Source of the DNA: Phycisphaerales bacterium UBA7800
GTDB lineage: Bacteria > Planctomycetota > Phycisphaerae > Phycisphaerales > Phycisphaeraceae
Assembly (NCBI GenBank): GCA_002480565.1
Contig: DLCK01000027.1
Coordinates: 1-12,452, forward strand
DNA: 12,452 bases
Direction of reading: 5' to 3'
This document shows positions 6,689 to 12,452 of the stretch, one piece after another; the first letter of the stretch is position 1; the number at the start of each line of letters is the position of its first letter. The position numbers and the translations under genes were made by a program. The notes under the pieces were generated by a model, which ran no database searches, was not told where the DNA came from, and saw only the letters and a program-made list of their open reading frames with translations.

Positions 6689-7609
6689 ATGATCAAACAC
6701 ACCATTGAGATATCACAAAAACCTGCACATTTATCCAGTAAACTCGAACAACTCACTATTGAGCCTTACGAACCAACTGATGCAAATTCACGGTCAATAC
6801 CTTGTGAAGATATTGGCATGGTCATTGTTGATCATCCCCGGACAACCTATTCGCATGCAGCCTTTTCCTCACTTTTAAAACATGGCGCATCGCTTGTCAT
6901 CTGTGGCAAGAACCATCAACCCGCTGGCATCCTTGTCCCCATTTCCGATCACACCCAGCAAGTCAGCCGCCTTCAGGAACAAATTGATTTAAGTAAACCT
7001 ACGGCTAAAAAATTGTGGAAGCAAATCGTCACTGCCAAAATACTAGCTCAGCGAAATAATCTGCCAACCGACTCACCAGCAGCCAGATCGCTTAAGCAAC
7101 TTGCCAAAGATGTTAAATCCGGTGACCCGCAAAACCATGAAGCCCATGCTGCAAGAACCTATTGGAGAAACTGGCTTGATGATTTACCTCAGCATAAAGA
7201 TTTCAAACGCAATCAAAACGGCTATGATCCTGCCAACGCATTTTTAAACTACGGCTATGCCATCCTCCGTGCTGCCGTTGCGAGAGCACTTGTCAGTGCG
7301 GGTTTGCATCCTGCACTTGGCCTACATCATCACAACCGTGCCAATGCATTTTGTCTAGCTGATGATTTGATGGAACCACTTCGGCCTCTGGTAGACCGAC
7401 GAGTAAAAAACTGTCTTCAACGGGATCGTCATGAACTCGACCAACTCACCAAAGCATACTTGCTTGAAATGCTTGCTGAACCGACTTTGCTTAACAAAAA
7501 GACCGGCCCGTTGATGGTGCATCTACATCGTTATATTGCAAGCTTGGTGAATATTTACCAAACCCCCAAGCACAAGCTGACCATCCCAACCGCTTTGCCA
7601 TTGTCATGA
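6689..7609 (+). CDS. cas1: CRISPR-associated endonuclease/integrase Cas1
   Basis: A 306-residue spacer-acquisition integrase that acts as a complex with Cas2. The N-terminal beta domain contains GMVIVDHPRTTYSHAAFSSL. The helical domain carries the metal-site residues E151 (GDPQNHEAHAARTYW), the histidine cluster H213-H215 (LGLHHHNRANAF) and the acidic stretch CLADDLMEPLRPLVD (D225, D226, E229). The length is normal for type II Cas1. AAGGA (6676-6680) precedes ATG 6689 by 8 bp. It follows cas9 by 45 bp, and its stop codon lies just before cas2, so all three genes read as one operon. The catalytic residues are intact, so the adaptation module appears functional. Confidence 0.95.
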   Translation: MIKHTIEISQKPAHLSSKLEQLTIEPYEPTDANSRSIPCEDIGMVIVDHPRTTYSHAAFSSLLKHGASLVICGKNHQPAGILVPISDHTQQVSRLQEQIDLSKPTAKKLWKQIVTAKILAQRNNLPTDSPAARSLKQLAKDVKSGDPQNHEAHAARTYWRNWLDDLPQHKDFKRNQNGYDPANAFLNYGYAILRAAVARALVSAGLHPALGLHHHNRANAFCLADDLMEPLRPLVDRRVKNCLQRDRHELDQLTKAYLLEMLAEPTLLNKKTGPLMVHLHRYIASLVNIYQTPKHKLTIPTALPLS

Positions 7610-7621
7610 AAGATGTTGGCC

Positions 7622-7951
7622 ATGTATTTAAGTGGGTACCGATGTATGTGGATTATTACCATGTTCGATTTGCCAACCGACACGAAACCTGCACGGCGTG
7701 CCTATGCTCAATTTCGCAAGGGGTTGCTCAAGGATGGCTTTACACTCATGCAGTACAGTGTGTATATTCGGCATTGCGCCAGCGAAGACAATGCTAAAGT
7801 ACATATCAAACGGGTTCAAGACTCAGTACCCCCGCAAGGAGAAGTCAGAATTGTCACCATTACCGACAAACAATTCGAACGCATGCACGTCTTTTGGGGT
7901 AAAAAACGCAAAAAGCCCGAACCTCCGCCCCAACAACTCGAGCTTTTTTAG
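7622..7951 (+). CDS. cas2: CRISPR-associated protein Cas2
   Basis: A 109-residue ferredoxin-fold partner of Cas1 in spacer integration. The first strand, MWIITMFDLPTDTK, carries the conserved aspartate (D16) used in the Cas2 fold. RRAYAQFRKGLLKDGFTLMQ, SVYIRHC and VRIVTITDKQFERM are characteristic, and the C-terminal QLELF is the usual strand-ending motif of type II Cas2. The start could be ATG 7613 (three residues longer) or ATG 7622. I prefer 7622 because AAAGA (7609-7613) lies 8 bp before it, whereas 7613 has no room for a ribosome binding site. An ATG at 7606, overlapping the cas1 stop codon, is in another frame and is not the start. No csn2 or cas4 follows, which defines subtype II-C. 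Confidence 0.93.
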   Translation: MYLSGYRCMWIITMFDLPTDTKPARRAYAQFRKGLLKDGFTLMQYSVYIRHCASEDNAKVHIKRVQDSVPPQGEVRIVTITDKQFERMHVFWGKKRKKPEPPPQQLELF

Positions 7952-8001
7952 CCTACTCATCCCCCGGAAGTTTTTGTTGCTGCTTTGGTTACAAGGGAAG
8001 T
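7952..8001. promoter_or_regulatory. cas2-array junction, candidate adaptation leader
   Basis: Only 50 bp separate cas2 from the first intact repeat. No terminator or promoter is evident. Because the degenerate repeat is at the opposite end, new spacers would be expected to enter here, so this short AT/T-rich stretch plus the cas2 3' end would act as the leader recognised by Cas1-Cas2. This is inference from array polarity. Confidence 0.35.
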
Positions 8002-10774
8002 AGTGTAATCAACCCAAGCCCGTAAGCAATCCGCAACGACCCTAACACCGACCACGGTTACAGGACTAGTGTAATCAACCCAAGCCCGTAAGCAATCCGC
8101 AACTTAAACGCATCAATGATTAACGCCAAGACAGTGTAATCAACCCAAGCCCGTAAGCAATCCGCAACCCATAGCAAGGTTAATAGGTTTGTTTGTTAAG
8201 TGTAATCAACCCAAGCCCGTAAGCAATCCGCAACTGTTACCGGCTTTTAGTCTTATTAATATCAGTGTAATCAACCCAAGCCCGTAAGCAATCCGCAACT
8301 CAAAGTCTTGGTGAAAGAAGCCATCGAACAGTGTAATCAACCCAAGCCCGTAAGCAATCCGCAACTTTGCCCGCATCTTGCCTAACCTCATCGAAGTGTA
8401 ATCAACCCAAGCCCGTAAGCAATCCGCAACCTGCGATGAAATAGAGTCTCTTGTTTGTCCAGTGTAATCAACCCAAGCCCGTAAGCAATCCGCAACCTTT
8501 GGCATGGCGTCAAGGGGGTCGGTGTAGTGTAATCAACCCAAGCCCGTAAGCAATCCGCAACGGCCGACGCAGCGTTGAGCAGTTGGGTATTAGTGTAATC
8601 AACCCAAGCCCGTAAGCAATCCGCAACACCAGCAAACTTACCAACTAACGCACAATAGTGTAATCAACCCAAGCCCGTAAGCAATCCGCAACGCCCACGG
8701 GGGAATTAACCCCTGTGTTGTAGTGTAATCAACCCAAGCCCGTAAGCAATCCGCAACTGATGACACATTGCTGTCTGTCCTGGGGGAAGTGTAATCAACC
8801 CAAGCCCGTAAGCAATCCGCAACGATGTGTCGCATGGGAAGCGATTTTCCCTTAGTGTAATCAACCCAAGCCCGTAAGCAATCCGCAACTGCCTTCCCCC
8901 TAACGCCATCCGTGACATAGTGTAATCAACCCAAGCCCGTAAGCAATCCGCAACTGAGGCAATGCTCAATCTGATCAACAGACGAGTGTAATCAACCCAA
9001 GCCCGTAAGCAATCCGCAACCGAGGCGAACCTTCTTGTATCGATTGACCAAGTGTAATCAACCCAAGCCCGTAAGCAATCCGCAACGATCATGCCGAGTA
9101 TGAATTTCAATTTAAAGTGTAATCAACCCAAGCCCGTAAGCAATCCGCAACATGCAATGACCAGGCAGGATCGTCACGTCAGTGTAATCAACCCAAGCCC
9201 GTAAGCAATCCGCAACAATGAACCGGTGATGATCTTCAGGACGGTGAGTGTAATCAACCCAAGCCCGTAAGCAATCCGCAACGACCAGGGCCAAGACTTG
9301 CTCAAGGTCCGGAGTGTAATCAACCCAAGCCCGTAAGCAATCCGCAACGCATGTGTTCAAATGGGCGTATAAGAAGGAGTGTAATCAACCCAAGCCCGTA
9401 AGCAATCCGCAACCGTCGATGGGGGGAATGTCGGCAGGTTCAAAGTGTAATCAACCCAAGCCCGTAAGCAATCCGCAACGCGACGATGATGTGATCCACC
9501 TGCAGCAGAGTGTAATCAACCCAAGCCCGTAAGCAATCCGCAACTGCGACGCTGGGACAAAGACGACGACGTCAAGTGTAATCAACCCAAGCCCGTAAGC
9601 AATCCGCAACGGGCGACAGTTGACTTGGCATCAAGTTGGGAGTGTAATCAACCCAAGCCCGTAAGCAATCCGCAACACGTCTCCAAACATCTTGTCCATT
9701 TTTCCAGTGTAATCAACCCAAGCCCGTAAGCAATCCGCAACGGTGCAGCGTCTGACAGGCATGAGACCGGGAGTGTAATCAACCCAAGCCCGTAAGCAAT
9801 CCGCAACGAAGTCGGTGGTCGATCCGGATGCGTCCTGAGTGTAATCAACCCAAGCCCGTAAGCAATCCGCAACCATGGCATCAAGGTCAATGGCTTGGCG
9901 GTCAGTGTAATCAACCCAAGCCCGTAAGCAATCCGCAACGCCGGGGTATTGGCTGTCTGCACTTGCCGAGTGTAATCAACCCAAGCCCGTAAGCAATCCG
10001 CAACCGCAGCACGCATGGGTGCGTAGTATCTGAAGTGTAATCAACCCAAGCCCGTAAGCAATCCGCAACTTAAAAAGTGTTGGTTGGTTATTCGATAGAG
10101 TGTAATCAACCCAAGCCCGTAAGCAATCCGCAACCCGCGGCAATCGGCTGATCGAACAGTCAAAAGTGTAATCAACCCAAGCCCGTAAGCAATCCGCAAC
10201 TGCGGTAGAGTTGTTTGCATACGCTTCATAGTGTAATCAACCCAAGCCCGTAAGCAATCCGCAACTCGTAGGAGTCAAGACGCTGAAGTTGCAGAGTGTA
10301 ATCAACCCAAGCCCGTAAGCAATCCGCAACACCTGGGTTGAACGGATCCGCATCAAACAAGTGTAATCAACCCAAGCCCGTAAGCAATCCGCAACCACGG
10401 ACCAGCGTGCCATGTGCGACTTTGAGTGTAATCAACCCAAGCCCGTAAGCAATCCGCAACCCAGAACGGACAAGACAGGACGTTATCAAAGTGTAATCAA
10501 CCCAAGCCCGTAAGCAATCCGCAACGCGTTGGTGATGGCAACCTGTGAGGCTGCAGTGTAATCAACCCAAGCCCGTAAGCAATCCGCAACAATTACTGCC
10601 ATCAGGCCGTACCTCCCATCAGTGTAATCAACCCAAGCCCGTAAGCAATCCGCAACTCCGGTCGGTTTCGGGCGAGACCATGATCGAGTGTAATCAACCC
10701 AAGCCCGTAAGCAATCCGCAACAGTGGCCATGGTCAAGACTGAGGCATCTGCAGTGTAATCAACCCAAGCCCGT
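8002..10774 (-). CRISPR. Type II-C CRISPR array, 43 repeats and 42 spacers
   Basis: On the plus strand the 36-bp repeat begins AGTGTAATCAACCC and ends CAATCCGCAAC. Read as crRNA on the minus strand it begins GTTGCGGATTGC and ends GTTGATTACACT. I placed 42 full copies, starting at 8002, 8068, 8133, 8199 and so on to 10687, all identical by eye. A 43rd copy at 10753 keeps only its first 22 plus-strand bases before diverging. The 42 spacers are 29 or 30 bp, about half each, all different. The direction is taken from the tracrRNA: wobble pairing fits only minus-strand crRNA. The repeat's crRNA-sense 3' end is -10-like (TACACT), with TTGCTT 16 bp upstream, similar to repeat-internal promoters of known II-C arrays. 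I found no protospacer within the window by eye. Confidence 0.97.
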
Positions 10775-10780
10775 TTACAA
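10753..10780 (-). promoter_or_regulatory. Truncated first repeat retaining a promoter-like core
   Basis: At the transcription-proximal end the repeat keeps its minus-strand 3' half, including TACACT (10758-10753). The lost half supplies TTGTAA (10780-10775) at the same 16-bp spacing. TTGTAA matches the -35 consensus better than TTGCTT of the intact repeats, so a repeat-type promoter for the first spacer appears preserved. The promoter role is inferred. Confidence 0.4.
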
Positions 10781-10822
10781 AATAAAACCCGCTCTGGTGT
10801 CCTTGCATGACCAGAACGGGTT
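10779..10822 (-). terminator. Rho-independent terminator of the Rep operon, abutting the array
   Basis: On the minus strand a 13-bp stem forms between 10822-10810 and 10798-10786 (AACCCG-U-UCUGGU with ACCAGA-G-CGGGUU, one G-U pair), with an 11-nt loop. TTTTATT follows (A-rich 10785-10779). It ends transcription of the right-hand operon only a few bases before the truncated repeat, so the array cannot be driven from that side. Confidence 0.8.
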
Positions 10823-10843
10823 GGATTGCGGAGTGTTTTTAGT

Positions 10844-10882
10844 TTGCTGAACCGCTCTATTCCCACAGGTTCGGTTCAGCAA
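10844..10882. repeat. Perfect 11-bp inverted repeat (hairpin)
   Basis: TTGCTGAACCG (10844-10854) and CGGTTCAGCAA (10872-10882) are perfect inverted arms around a 17-nt loop. There is no T-run on either strand, so it is not an ordinary rho-independent terminator. It lies downstream of the Rep operon. A recombination or replication site, or an RNA-stabilising hairpin, are possible. Confidence 0.6.
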
Positions 10883-10929
10883 GTTTGTCTCATATGACCT
10901 CCAGTCTTTGGTAGAGTCTCGTTCTGTTG

Positions 10930-10965
10930 GATCAATCAGGATTGGCTGAAACGATTGGATTGATC
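10930..10965. repeat. 8-bp inverted repeat over the end of the zinc-ribbon gene
   Basis: GATCAATC (10930-10937) and GATTGATC (10958-10965) are perfect inverted arms 20 bp apart, spanning the stop codon at 10936-10938. No T-run follows on the minus strand. It may be an mRNA 3'-end hairpin or chance. Confidence 0.35.
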
Positions 10966-11178
10966 GGGCAGGATGTCATAGCCGTAGCCTGCACCATCAC
11001 AGCCATCGAGTGGACAGCACCAGCCGCCGGTGGGAATGGGACTGGTTGGGCCTTGCTTCCATTCGATCTTGTCGCTGGTGTAGGTACAGCCACAATGCAG
11101 GCAGTACACATTGACAGGTTCGGCAGGTGGTGCGAATGCTTCACGTCTCGGTTTGCGCATTTCTTTTTTCTTTGCCAT
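10936..11178 (-). CDS. Small zinc-ribbon protein
   Basis: An 80-residue protein of unknown role. The N-terminus is highly basic (AKKKEMRKPRRE). It is followed by VYCLHCGCTYTSD, with a C-x2-C knuckle (and a third Cys two residues on), and then by WCCPLDGCDGAGYGYDI, with a second cysteine set (CC and C). This fits a single zinc ribbon. The ATG at 11178 is chosen because AAAGGAG lies 9 bp upstream, overlapping the stop codon of the preceding gene. It is the last gene of the Rep operon, 16 bp after the HTH gene. The usual possibilities for such a protein are a DNA- or RNA-binding accessory or a regulator. I have seen similar short proteins in planctomycete genomes but do not know a function. Confidence 0.75.
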   Translation of the reverse strand: MAKKKEMRKPRREAFAPPAEPVNVYCLHCGCTYTSDKIEWKQGPTSPIPTGGWCCPLDGCDGAGYGYDILPDQSNRFSQS

Positions 11179-11194
11179 GGGATTTATCTCCTTT

Positions 11195-11419
11195 CTAGGG
11201 TTTGAGTTTGATGGTTCGTTCTGATTCAAATGCCAAGGCTTCATCACGCAGGTAACGGACGATGCCGTTGCGACCTTCGCCTAGGCAGATGCGGGTCATG
11301 CCTGAACGTTGTGCGATGCGGTCGACACTTGAGCGAGAACATTGCCAACGCTCGCTTAGTTCGTTGGGTGAGATGTAGATTGATTCGGCAGTATCTTGTT
11401 GTTTGGTTTTTGCGGACAT
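11195..11419 (-). CDS. Excisionase/MerR-like helix-turn-helix protein
   Basis: A 74-residue DNA-binding protein. IYISPNELSERWQCSRSSVD (about residues 14-33) followed by RIAQRSGMTRICLG is the winged-helix pattern of AlpA/Xis and MerR-type 'helix-turn-helix domain' proteins, with the wing at GRNGIVRYLRDEALAFE. The ATG is 2 bp after the Rep stop codon (TGA-ac-ATG) and its ribosome binding site AGGAGGG lies inside the end of rep, so the two are translationally linked. With an integrase at the other end of the element, an excisionase (recombination directionality factor) is the most attractive role; a regulator of rep is the alternative. Confidence 0.7.
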   Translation of the reverse strand: MSAKTKQQDTAESIYISPNELSERWQCSRSSVDRIAQRSGMTRICLGEGRNGIVRYLRDEALAFESERTIKLKP

Positions 11420-11421
11420 GT

Positions 11422-12452
11422 TCAGCCCTCCTCTCTTTGAATATGTTCATTGCGTGCAACTTGTTTGTATTTACGAAGTCGGCCATGCGTGAACCATTCG
11501 TGCTTACACTTGTTGGGATACATATTGGCAGCTTCCATGACCTGATCTGCCAACTCTTCGAAATCTGCCCAATTGCCCTGTAGAAATGGATAGCCCTCTT
11601 CGTCGTGGAAGATGTCCATCTTGGATTCACCAGCAATTGCGGCTTCGAGTTGTTCACGTGGAAGTCTGCCATAGAAAGATTGGTAGACTTCACCGTCGTA
11701 TTCAGTTTCGGCAAAGAAGTTGATGATTTGCCCACAGTCAGCCATGCGGACGGCTAAGGGACGATGAACACGTGGGAGTGATTTCTTAGCTTCTTCATCG
11801 TCGCCTGCATCTTTGGTGGTCATCTCTCGATCTGATACCAAGGGGCCAACCAAGCGACTTGCACCCACCCAGCGGATACGCCGATCAAGATTAAGTACCC
11901 AAGTCGGGAAACCTTCTTCGGGATACTTCGTGAGATATTTAGTGACATACATCAGAGCATGTCGGGCAGACTTGCTGGATTTGCGTTGAAGATCCAGACC
12001 TCCGAGCTTCCATTTGTCGCGCCAGAGACGCCAAGCACGTTCGAGATCAAGCTTGCCAATGGGTAAGTCAATGACCATGTGCCAATGGGGCCAGCCTTCG
12101 CCGGTCTGCATTTGGAATTCAAGTGTCCATGCCCAAAGCTCGACGCCCAGCAGACGCATCAGGCGACGAATGTAGCCCTCTTTGGTGATTTGGGTAAAGG
12201 CATCAAGCGGAGAACTGAAAGCCTTTCTATCCACAGTCAGCGTGAACATGGCAGGCTTGCGAAAGTCCATTGCTCTATCGAGCAGGCGATAGCGGACGGC
12301 TAAACCGTAGCGTGGGCCACAATCTTGACAGGTTCGACACCTGCAATTGCATGGCTTGACGAAGACCCTGCCAGTGTGGTTGTACTTCCGTTTATTGTTG
12401 TAATCTTCAAGTCTAGGCGACGCTAGCGCGTCGCCGGGCGGGGGCGGGGCGG
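11422..12452 (-). CDS. rep: Rolling-circle replication initiator, HUH type (5' end beyond window)
   Basis: An HUH endonuclease that should nick an origin and covalently hold DNA through tyrosine. From the internal Met at 12270, motif 1 is PAMFTLTVDRKAF, the metal-binding HUH motif is GWPHWHMVID (H62, H64), and motif 3 is HALMYVTKYLTKYPEEG with candidate nucleophiles Y108 and Y112 and the usual lysines K111 and K115. Upstream of that Met the frame stays open for 60 further codons to the window edge. It encodes a cysteine cluster, CNCRCRTCQDCG (12351-12319), just before YGLAVRYRLLDRAMDFRKP, a typical zinc-binding N-terminus in this Rep family. The true start is therefore outside the window and the 12270 ATG is internal. 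The last ~130 residues are acidic and not recognised. It heads an operon with the HTH and zinc-ribbon genes. A plasmid-, phage- or IME-type Rep is likely. Confidence 0.8.
   Translation of the reverse strand, partial: APPPPGDALASPRLEDYNNKRKYNHTGRVFVKPCNCRCRTCQDCGPRYGLAVRYRLLDRAMDFRKPAMFTLTVDRKAFSSPLDAFTQITKEGYIRRLMRLLGVELWAWTLEFQMQTGEGWPHWHMVIDLPIGKLDLERAWRLWRDKWKLGGLDLQRKSSKSARHALMYVTKYLTKYPEEGFPTWVLNLDRRIRWVGASRLVGPLVSDREMTTKDAGDDEEAKKSLPRVHRPLAVRMADCGQIINFFAETEYDGEVYQSFYGRLPREQLEAAIAGESKMDIFHDEEGYPFLQGNWADFEELADQVMEAANMYPNKCKHEWFTHGRLRKYKQVARNEHIQREEG
12416..12452. repeat. GC-rich end with 7-bp inverted repeat and G-rich tract
   Basis: GGCGACG (12416-12422) and CGTCGCC (12429-12435) are perfect arms around a 6-nt loop, followed by a run of G-rich triplets to the window edge. 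The base composition differs sharply from the rest. It lies in the still-open Rep frame (giving a Pro-rich stretch), so it may be coding, or the real rep start may fall between here and the cysteine cluster through an unusual start codon. Confidence 0.35.

Noticed and set aside
7606..7797. ATG overlapping the cas1 stop codon as the start of the next gene
   Set aside because: Its frame encodes no Cas2 sequence; the Cas2 frame starts at 7613 or 7622.
6644..8001. A csn2 or cas4 gene that would make the system II-A or II-B
   Set aside because: Only cas1 and cas2 lie between cas9 and the array; the remaining gaps are 45 and 50 bp.
8206..10866. Several minus-strand and one plus-strand open frames across the array, with repeated VADCLRAWVDYT or LRIAYGLGLITL segments
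   Set aside because: They are translations of the CRISPR repeat; the repeat-spacer unit is often 66 bp, a multiple of three, which keeps frames open by chance.

Overview
This window carries a complete type II-C CRISPR-Cas system (tracrRNA, cas9, cas1, cas2 and a 43-repeat array). It sits between a tRNA-associated tyrosine integrase and an excisionase/rolling-circle-replication module, so it looks like cargo of an integrative element. A separate AT-rich two-gene unit lies to its left. The host is bacterial. The Cas9 REC-region wording (FFQRP...GLCELEPKQKRCP), the HUH Rep with an N-terminal cysteine cluster and the small zinc-ribbon protein remind me most of Planctomycetota-type elements. The HTH/CDPS pair is of a kind I associate with proteobacteria. 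Taxonomy is inference and low confidence.

Layout. (1) Positions 1-1410: a promoter with an overlapping inverted-repeat operator, an XRE-family HTH regulator and, overlapping it by 8 bp, a tRNA-dependent cyclodipeptide synthase-like protein of the XYP type. (2) 1411-1868: no convincing gene. It holds a terminator-like hairpin, a TGTACCCT direct repeat, the 3' part of a CAT-anticodon (initiator-like) tRNA-Met that looks like an att core, a strong terminator and a TGCCCCAT direct repeat. This reads as the junction between two integrated elements. (3) 1869-3077: tyrosine integrase. (4) 3076-3181, minus strand: tracrRNA with its own promoter, convergent with the integrase and divergent from cas9. 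(5) 3329-7951: the cas9-cas1-cas2 operon. There is no csn2 or cas4, which defines subtype II-C. (6) 8002-10774: the CRISPR array, 42 identical 36-bp repeats plus one 3'-truncated copy, with 42 spacers of 29 or 30 bp. (7) 10779-12452, minus strand: a terminator, then (reading leftward from the right edge) a rolling-circle Rep that runs off the window, a small winged-helix/excisionase-like protein and a zinc-ribbon protein.

How it works together. The anti-repeat pairs with the array repeat read on the minus strand, and nearly all base differences are G-U wobbles in that orientation only, so crRNAs are inferred to come from the minus strand, towards cas2. A rho-independent terminator ends the Rep operon directly against the truncated first repeat, leaving no room for a conventional leader promoter. 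Each repeat ends in a -10-like TACACT, as in II-C systems that start crRNAs inside repeats. Cas1-Cas2 would acquire spacers, probably at the cas2 end. Cas9 with tracrRNA:crRNA would cleave target DNA. The integrase, excisionase-like protein and Rep would move and replicate the carrier.
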